NCBI GenBank assembly: GCA_943737045.1
Contig: CALSFV010000043.1
Coordinates: 310,001-374,000, forward strand
DNA from: Parapristionchus giblindavisi
Taxonomy: Eukaryota > Nematoda > Chromadorea > Rhabditida > Diplogasteridae
DNA length: 64,000 nt
Direction of reading: 5' to 3'
Numbering within the stretch: position 1 is the first letter of the stretch; every line of letters begins with the position of its first letter. Position numbers and translations under genes: made by a program. The notes under the pieces were generated by a model. That model made no database searches, had not been told where the DNA came from, and was given only the letters and a program-made list of their open reading frames with translations. This document shows positions 41,201 to 56,200 of the stretch, one piece after another.

Positions 41201-44200
41201 TCACAGGTCAACAGGTCATATAGAATGTTAAAGATGAAAGTTCAAAGATCATCCTCCTGGGCCGTATCCATGAACGTCGGCAAACATGACGTCACAAGTG
41301 TAGGGGGAGGATCTCTGGCGAACGCCTCCGCCTACGATTGTGACGTCACGTTTGCCGGCAAACGGTTTGCCGACGTTCATGGATACCTATACTGTTACTG
41401 CTAATCGAATCTCTCTATCTCCAGACCCTTCATCTATCGTATGAGGACGCCAAGATGCACGTGGCCGACTATCCCCTCCTGCGAGTGCTCGGACTGCATC
41501 TCTTCGTATTTGCGAGGTATATTGTTGTTTTTGTAGTTTGTAGTTTGGTTACTGTATCGCTATTTCGCTGCGATTATTACAATATTATATTATGCTTTGT
41601 ATCACAGGTTGATTTAGAAAAAAAGCTTCGTAATTTTTGTCATGATATAGATATTAGGTTTTTTTCCCTTGTAAACAAAAAAGGTTGTGAACAAGATGGA
41701 TGTTTATTTCTGAAAATGTTTCGGCGATAATGACGATCATTAGTTGTAATTAACCTTTTTGCAATTTTCTGTACACTTTCTCGATTCCAGATGGCAAGCA
41801 CTTGTCGCGTACGCCAACTACTACGCACGTGACTACCCCTTTCTGAGAGAGATTCAGGTTTTGCTTATGAGATTCTGATAAGGTGGTTACGGTAGATAAA
41901 CAATAAAATATTGATTATTTAACTATGATTTGATCATTTGTGGATATTGATTGAATGACTAGCGTAGACTGTATCGAATGATTGATCGATTTGATGCATA
42001 TTATCGATCAATTTATTCTATTCTTTATTGATTATTGATTGATTGATTGACTGATTGATGGATTGATTATTTATTGATTGATTGATTATTGATTGATTGA
42101 TTGATGTACGACCTTCAGGTGCTCGTTCGTGGCTCTCCATCATCAGAGGACATGACTCCACTGTCGCCGCTGCGTGATTCAGCTGTAGATGACGATGCTG
42201 AGGGAGGAGGAGGAAGAGCGGCTGAAGGGCAGCAGGTCGAGTATTTATTTATTTATTATTATTAATATTATTATTGTTATTATTATTATTTATTTATTCA
42301 TCGGAAACATAGAGGTAGAGGTTGAAGAGCGATAAAGGTTCCGTTTGGTTGGCTTAGAGTGGGCACTAGTGCACATTTCGAGATTTAAGTGAAAATATTT
42401 TAATTTGGTAAAAATAGATTTTTTTTGTATTACGGTATAAGCAGTACAAACTAGATCATGTTTAAAAACTGTTCGATAACAAGTTGCTGAAACATGCGAT
42501 CAGCTGTGTGATTCAGACAAAAGTCTGATTTTTTATTAATTTAGATTTTTCTTGTGAATGTGATGGTGCATCTGTGCTTGTGAATTTATGCTGTAGATTA
42601 ATGGCGCGGGATTTTTCTTTCATTTTTCCATCTGCAAGTATACGGTTAGAGTGTGCGACTCTTTACCAAGATCAACTAAGTAGCGGGAGTGTGATAAAAA
42701 GTGAATCTTCATTTTTGTTAACCGAAATTCATTTACTTTCAATTTTCCGTTTGCAGGTACGCAGTTGGGAGAGAGCGAAGCGCACACCAGGCGTCCAGCG
42801 AACGGGAGGATCCTATGGTGGGTATTTTAATTTATTAATTTTATTTACAATATTTAAATATTCTATTTCAAAGAAAAGGCTGCATAGGCATAGGTCGAAT
42901 AGCTAGGTTATCGGTTTTCAAAATGCGGTAATTTTTTTCGATTTTTGGCAAATTTGGCTCAAAATGCGGTCAGGTTTTTCGATTTTTGTGAAAATTTGGC
43001 TCAAAATGCGGTCAGGTTTTACGATTTTTTGGGAAATTTTGGCTCATAATGCGGTCAGGCTTGGTGCTTTGTAACATACTTTTCGATCTATGCAGCATAG
43101 GTCGAATTGCTACGTTACACATTTTCAAAATGCGGTCAAACTTTTTGATTTTTCGAGAATTTTCGGCTCAAATGCTGTCAGGCTTCGTAGTTTGTAACGT
43201 ACTTGTCGACCTTCGAAAGACTTGAATGGGACTTTGGGGAGACATTGGCCATGTCGGACCTGTGACAATCATGTCGCACGCGCTCTTATTTACCCTTGGC
43301 GTAGTGTGCTTCCTCGGATATTCTATCGCAGGGTCATTGTGGCATACAATTACCTGAGAAAGAATATTCGAAAATCGTGGGATTTTGTTTTCATAAACAA
43401 TAACAATAATATACAATAAAAATAATAACATAACTGATTTTTATTAAGAACTTAAGTGTTTCAATCCTTGAATCATTTATGCAAGTATTGGCCAGGATTA
43501 TACGTGATCTTGCTTTTCAAACACTCTAGCATAATATTAATTAATATAGGTGGCCTACTGCAACTTCGTCGTACACAAGCAACCGCCGCAGCGATGACTC
43601 CGACTACGTCGAATATGTTCACGCCTCCGACGGGTACAGGCCGAGGACAGGTACGGTAGTGTTGATAGATACGGTAGTACTATACGGTACGGTAGTATTG
43701 ATCGTCTTGGGATTTATGAAAAAAATGAATCATTGAAGCCATAGCACATTAACGCAGATCTGGTGGTCCACTGCATAGTTGGTCTAGATATAATGCTTAA
43801 TTGTTATTGTAATTGATTGATTTGATAAAGATTGCGGTAGATATTGATGCAAAGGAATGTGGTAGATTTCTTTAAAGCCCTGTTTTTCTTGGCGTGAGAA
43901 CGGTTGTAGATTTGTCTGTAATACCGTAATCTTAAAGTTCCTTGCGGGACTAACTAAGGTCTACTGTATATCTACTGTATCTCACAGGTGCTCCAACCTC
44001 CCGCAGCCGCCGCCCTCTCTTCCTTCTCGCCCACCAATGTGCCTTCAGTATCCGAGTACATTTGCTCGCTGCTCCATCTATCAGGTACGGTAGGCGCACT
44101 TGAGTTAGCTATCGTGAACTGATTTTATTTTCAAATTTCAAACAAAGAGTATACTGTAGGTCACGCGTCCGCAATTGCTGCCTACGAGACGTTGATGCCG

Positions 44201-47200
44201 AAAAGGAGCGCGCCGTGCTGCAGAATGGGAGGTGAGTGGTTAAGATGGGCTAATACTAATGACAAGTTCGAATTGTCTGTAATACGCTCGAGATTGAAAT
44301 ATAACAGCGGACTCAAACGCGAATCAACCAGGTTGACTGAATTACTTGGATACTTGGATGTCCGATATTCTGCTAACGTTGTCGTTAACGTCGGACGTGT
44401 GATTTCCATATATTACGGTCTTGGGCGGATTGAGACCAATGACCGCCAGCTGGATTTAGTGCTTTTAGGGAATCTCGCCACCTGGTAGCTGGACGACCGA
44501 GTGTACGCTTTATTTCTCGAGGGTACCAGAAAGTGATGCGATTGGTCCATCTATCGTCTCTTCTGCGGGCGACGTGGCCAGCCCATCTGATTTTTGCACT
44601 CGCAATGTGGGCGACGGCGTCTCGGATGCCGGATCTTTTGCGTAGGTCGTCGCTTCGGAGCTGTTGTTCTCTCTGGTCGTGTCTGGAGATGCCGAGGAGC
44701 GATCGTTCCAGGGCTCGTTGAGTGCGCGTGATCGAGAGTGAGATAGTCTTGTTCTCGGCCCAGGTTTCGGCTCCGTAGCATAGCGCGGGAAGGACCGTAG
44801 AGTCGAAGAGTTGGGCTTTCAGAGAGCTGTCCTTCAGGAGAATCGTGGCTTCTTTGATTGATTTCATTGCGGCCCAGGCGGAGCTCCGTCTTCGCGTTAT
44901 TTCGCCTTTCAGGTCGTTGGTCATGTTGATTAGTCGTCCCAGGTAGACGTAGGATTCGGTTTCGCGCATGGGGTTGCCTCCGAGGAGAATGGGGGACTGG
45001 TCTGCCCATGTGTTCCTCATCACCTCGGTTTTCGACATGTTCATGGAGAGTCCTATCGAGCGGCCGGCCTTGTCGAGGTCTTCTAAAAGCGACTGCATCT
45101 CCGCGGAGTTCTGACTGATCAGTACGATGTCGTCAGCGAATCGAAGGTTGTTTAGCTTTCGACCGTCGATGTTAATCCCTTTCTCCTCCCAGTTTAGTTG
45201 AAGCATGGCATATTGCAGGGCAGTGGTGAACAGTTTTGGAGAGATGGTGTCTCCTTGCCTGACACCTTTCCCGATAGGAATGGTGAGATCTTCGGTGAAC
45301 ATGCGTATTAGTGTGGTGGTTGAGTCGTTACATTCGGCGAGTAGTTCGATGTAAGCAGAGTCTACTCCAGCTTGTAGAAGGCCATTCCACACGGCTGCGA
45401 GTTCAACGCTGTCGAACGCTTTTTGATAGTCGACGAATGCGAGTATCAGCGGCTGCTTGAATTCTCTGGTGCGTTCTACTAGTTGGGAGAGTGAGTGGAT
45501 GTGGTCTGTGCAGCAGTATCCTTTGCGGAATCCGGCTTGTTCAACCGGTTGGAATGAGTCCAGCTGCCTTTCCAGCCTGTTTAGGATGATCTTGGTGAAG
45601 ACTTTGTAGAGTTGAGATAGAAGAGCAATTGGACGATAGTTGTATATGTTGTCTCTATCTCCTTTCTTGTGAATCAAGATAGTACGGGAGGTTTTCCATT
45701 GCGCGGGGACCTTTCTCGACAGCAGATAGACGTTGAAGTATTGTGCTAGGGTAGCGTGGAGGTGGTCTGATCCTGCTTTGAGGAGGTCGCCGGTGATTCC
45801 GTCAGGTCCTGGGGCAGTTTCCGCTTTGAGCGTACGAATGGCACAACTGACTTCCGATGATAGTATGGGAGGGACCGGTTCAGGGGGAGGGGTAGGGGTG
45901 CGGATTACTTGAGTCGACGATCTGTATAGTTCGGTGTAGTAATCGGAGACAATTTTCTCAATTTCCGGTCGAGAAGTCTTTCCCACTCCTTGAGGGTCCT
46001 TCATACAAGTGGTCACTCCTCGGTATTCTGAAAGTTGTCTTCGAGCCCGTTTGATGCTAGCTTTCGCTAGAGCAGCGTCCATAATCTTAGCGTCTCTGTA
46101 CGCCTTCAAGGATTCTTTCATTGCAACTCTACAGGCTTTGTTGGCGACGTTCTTGGCGAGGTGAGTGGCGTTGGGGTCCTTGGCGAGTGCTGCTCGATTT
46201 TGGAGAAGGGCTCTAGTTTTGGCGTTGATACGATCTTCGGAGGCAGTAGGGGGGCGTTTTGAAGCCGTGAGTCCACAGGTTTTCAGGCCTTGGCAAAGTA
46301 GATCGAAGTCTGCGGAAGCATCTTGGTCTCTTCTCCATGGGAAGTCTCTGATTGCGGTTTCGAGGGCGGCCGGATCGTAGACAGGGAACCGGATGCAGGG
46401 TGGTTTGTTCGTGTCTCGACGCTGTATGCGCGAGTTGAGCTTGATCTTCGCTCTCAGTAGCCGGTGATCGGATCCTGTAGCAAAGCGCTCGACTACCGAT
46501 ACGTCCAGTAGGCTCCATCTTCGATTCGTGAGGATGTGGTCGATCTCATTTCTCGTTGCGCCGTTTGGGCTCTCCCAGGTCCAGCGGGTGTTTGGCTTTT
46601 TGGCGAAGATGCTGTTCCCGTGGAATAGGTTGCATGATGATAGGAGATCAGTGAGATGTTCTCCGTTTTCATTGGAGTGATCACATCCGAATCTACCGAG
46701 ACGTGGGGACGGGATGGAAGTGTCCAGAGTGGCATTGAAATCTCCAACCACGTACTTGTAGTAGGATCGTTCGTTTTTGATGATACGTTCAAGTTCGACG
46801 TAGAATCGTTCTCTTTCCTGATCCGAGGCGGCTGACGTGGGAGAGTAGACGTTGATTATCGCAATCTTGGTTTTCCCGAAGGTGAGGCGGAGTATGGCGA
46901 GGCGGGGGTCGATGATGGTTGAAGAGTGGACACGGTATTGGATACTACGATGGACAATGAATCCAACTCCTCCTATATTCTTGTGATCGACCTTCTTTCC
47001 TATTATGAGGAGATCACCGTCCTTTGTCGTAATGGTGGAGTCAGTCTTAGACTTGGTCTCTTGTAGAGCAATGACATCGTAGCGGATGCGTTCGGAAGCG
47101 TCGAGTAGGGTGCGCATGTCCGCGTGTGAGTTGATTGTGCGGCAGTTGTAGGTGGCCAAGCGAATGCAGTCGTGGTGTCGGGTCGGGCGGGTTTTCTGTG

Positions 47201-50200
47201 CACATGGTGATAAACGGCGGTTATTGTCTGCAGGTCTCTTCAGGAGATCGCTCGAGCCAGTGCACTTGGCTGAACCATCTCCGTCTACGCCGGTTGAGAC
47301 CCTCAATGGGCACACTTTCGCGATTACTTACAATCTCCGGAGTTGCGAACCCTGATAGGAGAAGGTTGTTGGCTGAGTATGTCCGCAGGTTGTCGCCTTC
47401 CTAGCAGCCTGCGTAAGGGCTGGGCACTTATTTGTTGGAGGCGGCGCCGGCTCGCCTCCCCTTCACTGCTGGTCATTGGAATGTGGGCTTTTAGTTGGAG
47501 TGTGGTGCCCAGTTCACCCCACCCGCGTCTCCAGCCAGTGAAGGGCCATCTTTGGTCCGCCCCTGCAGAGCAGGCAAGCTCCCCATCCGCCACCGGGGAG
47601 GGCGCCGCATACGCCATCAGGCTAATCAGCGCGCGGAATTGCGAATACCAATACCACATAATTAAGTTTATGATACTTATGGATGTAGAAATATAGCTTT
47701 GCTGGTACATTGTAATGTGATAGTAGAGAATATTATAAACGGCAATGATAATGTGCTTTATGGTGTTTCGGCCGCTACGTATAAAGATATTCAGCGCTAT
47801 TATATAGGTTGGGTTAGCACCAGGATTAAGAATATTGGAATTGCTACATGTGAGTATGATGTTAGTGAGTGAGTGAAACGCGAATCTGCGTGGATGAGCA
47901 GATTGTAGTTGCTTTTCATTATGGCTGCACTCTGGTTTTTGTTTCCCAATGGGGATCTAGCGGGGGGGACCAATGGGAAAAAAATGTTAGTACCCCAGTG
48001 GGGGAGTGGGCGTGGTCTTGCTCTGCGATACTGTCGGCTGTAGACAACTGTTTATTGAACCATGGTCGATAAGAACCTTTCGAAATATCAAAGGAGTTGC
48101 AATATGGCACAAAAAATGACAAAATATCTATACATCAATTTCATGAAGTAAAGCTTAATAATATCATAACTGGAACTATCCAAGGGATAAACTTTATAGT
48201 GACGTATAAGCACAGAGATAAAAGTTTGCTCCAGACATTATCACCAGACCTGTGAATTGTTTTATTTGACACTTTTTGTGTAAAATATAACAAAAAATTG
48301 TTGAATGTAACACTTCACAGTTCGTGTGCGCTGTGGAGTACACTTTTTCTCTGTATAGCTCGTCATTATTTGGCGGCGCAGTCGTCAATACTATTGCCTG
48401 TAGCACGAATGGTGTAGTGTTATGAGGAGATGCTCAAACACGAATCTCTCTGGTTAAGTTAGCGTTGAATATCGCTGTAACCAGTGGGCGATTATCTTGA
48501 GAAACAAACCTTGTGTCTTAAATACATACTCGAGCTAATTTTGCTCTCCACTTTTGCAACGCTCTCTCATAGAAAAAGAAAGTGAGAGAGCATTGCCAGA
48601 GAATTTCAGAGAGAGAGAGAGGTTCAAATTAGCTCGGGGTGTGCCACTTAGAACCTTTAAAAGCCAGACATATGAGTGGACATCATACATTTGCTCGCCA
48701 TTATCGATCGTTCGCGTATTGAAGAATATTTTGATTATGAATTCATTATTTATTCATTTATTTGTTTATCCATCAGTTTCAGAATGAATAATGAAAGGAA
48801 AAATATGGGAGTGGTGGATGTTCCGTCGCTTTACGCGATTTCGGTTGGGGAGTGGCAGCTTAAATTGAACATTGGTATTAAAGAACTGGTGATGATGATA
48901 TAGGGAGAGGTTGAAACGCGAATAATCGTCCTGGTTGATGGAATTGTGATTATAAGCGAATATTGCTGCTAATCATTGCTTAGCTTGGCTCATACGTGGG
49001 CACCACTGCCGCTAGCGGCAATAACCCCCGATTTTTGGCACCCGACCACCCGATTTTCCACAAAAAAATCACTCAAAATGACGTATAAATGCTCCATTTT
49101 TTTGCTTCCGAACGATTTTTGCGTCCGACCCCCCGATTTTCATTTCCAGCGGCAATGCCCGCCCACGTATGACTTGGCTGAATAGCAGAATTGTTAATTA
49201 TCACTAGAATAGCAGTGATACCCCGCAGTACTTCGCGGTCCTTGAATAACGGATTGTGCCTTTGCCTTGTACCTATAGAAACTAGAATCCGCTCCTAGTG
49301 TTCTCCAAATTCATAAAGTTTTCTTCTTTGAATAGCTGTAGCTCTATTTTTGCGCAACACACTATACATAAATAATATTAATAATAATATATTATAATAA
49401 TAATAATAATACGTACTATAGTAATATTATATACTATAATAATATTAAATAATCGCCTTTTAGTAAGTGCCCACAATGCCCGTCATCGTCATCCGTCCCC
49501 GCACAATTCATCCGCCTCATCCATGATGTGCTCGCCGCTGCCACCTGAGGTTTGTGATCTTTGATCTTTGAACTTTGAGCTTTGAACGCTTTGTACGACC
49601 TATTGACAGAGATGGTCTCTAACGTATGTCTAGAGATTTTCTATAGTACCATGAATAAGACTTTCAGGGGGGGGCGCCCGTTTCGGCAACGCCCGTTTCG
49701 GCAACGGGTTATAAATCGGATGGAAGATGGCCTATGGCAATAAAAGTTTTATCATTGTTATCGGTAGTGGTGTACGGTATGGTGCTACCGTAACCGTCTG
49801 GAATCGCGAACTGATTTTTTTCATTCGACCCATGACCCGGGGTTCGTGGTTGAAAATGGCTGAAGTCGAAAAATTCATGATGACCCGAGACCAAATACTA
49901 GTTGTCATTATATCAATAGTGAGTTTTATCTTTCTGGATACCGTAACCCGAACTACCGTAATCGAACCGGGATTTAAATTGAATTTTGCTATAATATCGA
50001 AGGGTACGGTAGCTAGATTACGGTAGTTCGGGTTACGGTATCCAGAAAGATAAAAGTTGGCTCACTATTGTTATAATGGCAACTAGTATTTGGTCTCGGA
50101 GTATCATGAATTTTTCGACTTCGGCCATTTTCAACCTTGAACCCCGGGTCATGGGTCAACTGAAAAAAATCAGTTCGCGATTCCTGACGGTTACGGTAGC

Positions 50201-53200
50201 ACAATACCGTACCCTCCTACTGATAACAATGATAAAACTTTTATTGTCATAGGTCATCTTCCTACCGATTTATAATCCGTTGCCGAAACGGGCGCCCCCC
50301 CCCCCCCGACTTTCAATTCATTTTCAAGAATTTTCATTTATTGATCTATGATCTTTCTAAATGTAATGTACTCAGTGATTCTTGTCATTTCTTGTGACAT
50401 ATGGAATATTTCTGAGTGTAGCCGAAACTTGACAAGAAGAAGAACTATTTATTTCTCTTTCTGATTTGCTGATAACTGATTTCTGATTCTGATTGATCTT
50501 TCTGATTGAAGGTGTCATCGGGTACCTTCTCATCTGCACCACCCGCGACACCGCAAGCGTCTGGACTGTTCCTGGGTATATTTTTAAATGTAAAAGCTGT
50601 GCAGAAAGTTGTTTATGCGTGGTCTCAACTGTTGCCGGCTGTTTCATGTTTCAATATCATTACGTTAGTCTTTGGAGCTTGATATTTGATTGTTCGATAA
50701 CAATGTGATAAATCCATGCTAATCTGGATCCACTGTAATAATAATAAATCTATACGTTTTACAAGAAAACACGGTAAATATTAATAGATATGTACGTAAA
50801 TTAAATAGATTGATAATGAACACTACAAAACGTAATGTCGTGCCGTTGTACAATATGATGGATCCATTCTAATAAAGATCTACTGTAATATCGCCCCCTT
50901 TGTAGCCGTCGGTGTCGGTCTTGGTCTGGTGCGCACTTCGGGCGACATTACGCGCATGCTGGGCGTCAATTGGCCGCGGCGTCTACGGTTGGCGACGACA
51001 GAGGCACAGAACAGACTACTGGAAGTGGTGAATGATCTGAGAGAGGAGATGACCACGAGGTTGGTCACAAGCCGGATACCTCATGCTGTTCAGTGTTCCT
51101 TCGTCATGATCCCCATTTCAGATGTGATCGTGTATTCCTCACTCTTGGATGGACCGCGGAGGCAGTGAACAACCTCAATCCTTCGCTCATGCTGTTGATT
51201 GCCCTGATCACATCGAGGTACGGTAGATTGAGGCTATTGATTGGTATGGGACAACTTATTGATTGATTGTAAAGGTTACGGTATATTAGGTCGTTTTCTA
51301 TAGGCCGTTTTATTGGTTGATTTGTCAAACGACTCTGGTAATTTTGACGTACGTGGTACGACATTTAGACGGCGTACTCGGCGGGCTCGGGACATCATAC
51401 ATTGCCACATCCTCGCAATGCGAGGACCGACCCACTATATTAAGCCCATTTTAGGCCACCTGATACAAAAGGAAGCTAAACGATGACGATTTTTAGGCGA
51501 AAATAACGAATTTTGTGAATCAACCCGCCCCATTTTGAGAATTTACCCACTATATAAAAATAAACGGCGAGGGTACCGAAAATGTATGGTTGGGATACAT
51601 TGTATTTGAAGACCGAAGCCGATGAGACCGTCTCCGTTCTTCGGCAAGATCGAGCAGCTGGAGAAGTTGAGGTACGGTTTCTCTAATATAGATTGATTAT
51701 CGATTGATTTATTGATTGATTGCTTATCGACTTATTGCAGTGAGTTCCCGTCCAAGTCGGATACGCAGCAGTTGATACGGCGACGATGGCCGAAGGATTT
51801 ACGGTAGGTTACTGTAGGTCATTGTAGGTTATGGTAGGTCATTGTGGGTTACGGTAGGTCACCGTATGTTACGATAGGTCACTGTAGGCTACGGTAAGTT
51901 ACTGTAGGTTACGTAGTTAGAAGGTTGACACAAGCACAGTCTGACGAAACCAGGTGATTTACGGTCGCGAGAGATATAGAAAGAACTAGAAGTATGTGTA
52001 GAAGTAATCGTGCTGATTTATGAGATGAAAATCATATCAAATAATATTAATAATAATAATTAAACAATCAGCGTTGACAACGTGGTGACGATGATGGACT
52101 CGAGTCGACCGATCTTTGTTCCCACGAGAAAGTCCAACATGAATCTACCATCGGATTCGGAGATCAAGGAGATACAGGTACTGTACTTGATAGGGGACCG
52201 TACAGTACCTACCCCTACCTACCCAACGTGCCCTACTGTACGCGTATCAAATGTATCAAATATATCCCATCTGCCTATGCGTTCATTTGAGTGTATGAGA
52301 CGCAAGTCGAACCAGCGATTTGATATTTTCGAATTGATATATGCATATTAATGCAGGATACGTTCCTCACGGCAGTCAATCATCGCACGCTAGCTCAGGC
52401 TTTCGGCAGAGGACTACTGTACTTTAGGTGAGCACTGTATTTGTAGTATTGATCAAGAAATCATTGATTTTCCTTGCAGAACCCAACTTCCCAATCCGAA
52501 AGAGCCCATTCCAGTGAAGGAATTGTCGCTGTCAGCCAAGATGCATCCGTCCAATCTTCCAATTGATGTCATTCCCACTGAGGTTCGGTAGATGTGTTTT
52601 TATTGATTTATTGATTGATTTAAACAATCTTATGCCCTCTAGCAAGATCTACACTCTAAAGTAGTAATGATTGAATTAAACTCATTGATTAACTGATCTT
52701 TTTCCATTGAACTATTGAATCATTTGACTTTTTACCCTTACAGACGACGAAACTACTGCGAGAATGGGGCGAGTTCTACAACGCTGTGGCGGCTGGACTT
52801 GAGGTACGGTATCCTTGACCAGAGCTACCGTATCTCATGTCTTCCACTCGGGATGTGAAATCTCTGCTTGCAGGTAGTCTCAGCGGAGACGGCGCAGGGC
52901 GACTCGGAATGGCTGACGATGTGCCAGATTCAGGACAAGGTATTTTTATAATTTGTAAATTTAACTTTTAAAAATAACTTAATTTAAAAATTCTTATTAT
53001 TAATTTCATACTGTTTGATAGAAAAGATGGTAAGAGTTTGAGTAATTTATATTTTTAAATTTTCATTTCATAACTAACTCTCCCCATTACAGAATACCGT
53101 ATCCGCTGGTCTACTGTATTCGTTCGGTCTCTCCGGCCACATAGCCGCCATGAACATGTTCAACGTGCACGAACTGCTCACCTTCCAGGTATACGGTATT

Positions 53201-56200
53201 GTTATAGTACGATATCGATTGATGTGGAGTACTGTAGGTGAATTACAGTATCCAGGTTACTGTAGGCCTATGGATTGCGATATGTGATCGTTGTAGGATA
53301 AGATGACGTCAATCGGTCTACTACTCGGATACTCGTGCGCATTCATCGGATCTGGAGATGTGCAAGTAAGGCTACAGTACATTTTGCATTTTCATTTTTG
53401 TTACGTTTTCAGTCGTTCGCCGTTTTTTTTTTATGGAGTGAATCGAAATATGGTTGATCGATTTAGAAATTTCGTTATTTTTCGCTTCGTTTCGCACCAA
53501 GTGACCCAAAAGGGGCATACAGTACCGTGCAAAAGTATGGACGCAAATTTCGAATCGTTATAACTTTTTACGTACTTGGCCGATCGGCCTCGGTTTAATT
53601 TTATTATATAGTATGAACATTGGAGAAAATTATGAAGGTATCGATTATTACCTACGGTGATGAAATGATTTCATCATTCTTGAAATGCCGAGGTGCGATC
53701 GTAAAAATAGGTTTATTCTCAGGTAGATTTTTTCTGGGAGTCCAATTTTTTTGTGAGGAACGAATAACTATCAATGAATATTTTAAGCCATTAACCACGT
53801 TGGTTGCATACCGCTCCGAGGAATTAGCTAATTTCGCCTGACCCATTAAAATTTCGTAAAAATGCCATAACTCAGTCCGTAGTTTAGCTACAGCTCTCCG
53901 ATTCAACAAGTATTATCGCATAGTCATGGGGCAGCTCCATGCCAATTTCGGAAGGTTTCCGGCTCTTGAAGAGAAAATTCGAAAAAAATTCCAAACCATT
54001 TTTTGGACTTACGGTATTTCCCAGCCGGTTTTTCTAAAAATCTAACAAGTTGCCATGACGTGCCTAAACATCTACCTAACACATCTACAAAGTGGCGAGA
54101 TTACAGCACTTCAATTACGACTTTGCCAATAAAAATACCATTGGATGTCAAAGTGGAATTTTGCGAGAAAAGAGGCAGATAAAAAAGGAGGAATGTCCAA
54201 TAGTGGAACTAAATTCAGGATACTTGTAGGAAATGTGCTTATTAAACGCTTGGTTCAAAATCCGATCAAAATTGAAATGAAATACTGTTGTTGACCCGTA
54301 ATAATTCTCCATAGCGAAAGAAGTTAGGCTCCGTGCACTTTGAATTCCAATGGTATTTTTATTGGCAAAGTCGTAATTGAAGTGATGTAATCTCGCCACT
54401 TTGTAGATGTGTTAGGTAGATGTTTAGGCACATCATGACAACTTTTTAGATTTTTAGAAAAACCGGCCAGGAAATACCGTAAGTCCAAAAAATGGTTTGG
54501 ATTTTTTTTTCGAATTTTCTCTTCAAGGGCCGGAAACCTTCCGAAATTGGCGTGGTGCTGCCCCATGATTATGCGATAATACTTGTTAAATCGGAGAGCT
54601 GTAGCTCAATTACGGACTGAGTTATGGCATTTTTATGAAATTTTAATGGGTCAGGCGAAATTAACTAATTCCTCGGAGCGGTATGCAACCAACGAGGTTA
54701 ATGGCTTAAATTGTTCACTGATAGTTGTTCGTTCCTCACAAAAAAATTAGACTCACAGAAAAAATCTACCTGAGAATAAACCTATTTTTACGATCGCACC
54801 TTGGCATTTCAAGAATGATGAAATCATTTCGTCACCGTAGGTAATAATCGATACCCTCATAATTTTCTCCAATGTTCATACTATATAATAAAATTAAACC
54901 GAGGCCGATCGGCCAAGTACGTAAAAAGTTATAACGATTCGAATTTTGCGTCCATACTTTTGCACGGTACTGTATATAGTGGGTGAATCGTCGCTTTATG
55001 AGGGCATGAAAATGTATGTAGTGTTTTCCCCTGATACCGTCCCATACATATTTGGCCTATATAATATTATTATTTCATATTGTGTACATTATGAACAGGT
55101 GCACAAGATGCTCGTCACTCATCTGCCCTTCCTCATGGGCCCTACCGTACTCGATATCAAGGTTAATAATAATAATAATAATAATAATTAATAATAATAA
55201 TAATAATGCAATTAAAGGTGGACTCGTTGCTGCAGACAACGTCCGTCTGTGGACTCGGTCTGCTGTTCGCGAAGACGTCGAGAACGTCGCTCATTCATCA
55301 TTTGATCAATGAGGTACATATGTTTTATGCTGATTGTGAGAGATATGGCGTGTATATATATGTGTATCGCAGGCCCTTAAAGTGTTGTGAGTACCCCGAT
55401 TTCAAGACAAACTCGTGTGTTTAGCCTGAAATAGTGAAATTCTTAATCAAATCGTAACTTTATGGACCAATTTTGCCAATTTGTACTGATGAATTGCAAA
55501 TCTTTGAGTGTTGATGCGTCCTATGGAGATGTATATTATGACTGACAATTATCACATCGAACATTGATCTCGTTTGTATGCTGATATCAGTTTGTATACG
55601 AATGGCCGCAAAAATGATCTACTTCGTTCTTAAAATTTTTTTTAATGTGTGCAGATGGGCCGTGAACCGGACGTTGAGTCTGAACCGGCGAACGATCGAT
55701 ACTCGTATGGACTGAGTTGTGGATTCTCCATCGGGTTGATCGGTCTAGGAGACGGTAACAATATCGCTGTTAGAAATGTGAGTGGTTTATTTATTTGTTT
55801 ATTTATTGATTTATTTATTCCATCAAATATGTATTCATAGACGTATTGCATATTGTGATCGAGGGATAATGTATTGCGTATATCCAGTTGTTAGTAATGA
55901 AGGAGTACTGTAGCTTTGAGAGCACTTTAGCATATGGTTGCGCAATAGGAGCACTGTAGATTCCTATAATATAAGGGTTCAGTTCCTTTTGTAATATTAT
56001 TCATTGCTCAGGTTCCCTTCAAGCAACCGTTGAGCTCGATTGCCGAACGGCTGATTACGCTGATGAATGGAGGCTGCAGGGTGAGTAATCTGATATTTGA
56101 TCTTTTATCTTCAAGCTTTCACTTACCGTATACATAGGTGTTTGTTTTCTGTTTGAAGTGTTAGTGATTCAGTTGAGTAACAAATTGTTGTTACTAACAA

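Noticed and set aside
42030..42105. Regular direct repeats considered as a CRISPR-like array
   Set aside because: The units are 4-base TTGA microsatellite repeats without spacers, in a eukaryotic intron.
44551..46792. Alternative minus-strand frames of 99-152 codons inside the RTE element
   Set aside because: They overlap the long RT frame in other phases and lack motifs.
53620..53909. 73- and 85-codon frames on opposite strands
   Set aside because: They are produced by the arms of the 1.45-kb Tc1-like palindrome and have mirrored counterparts in the other arm.
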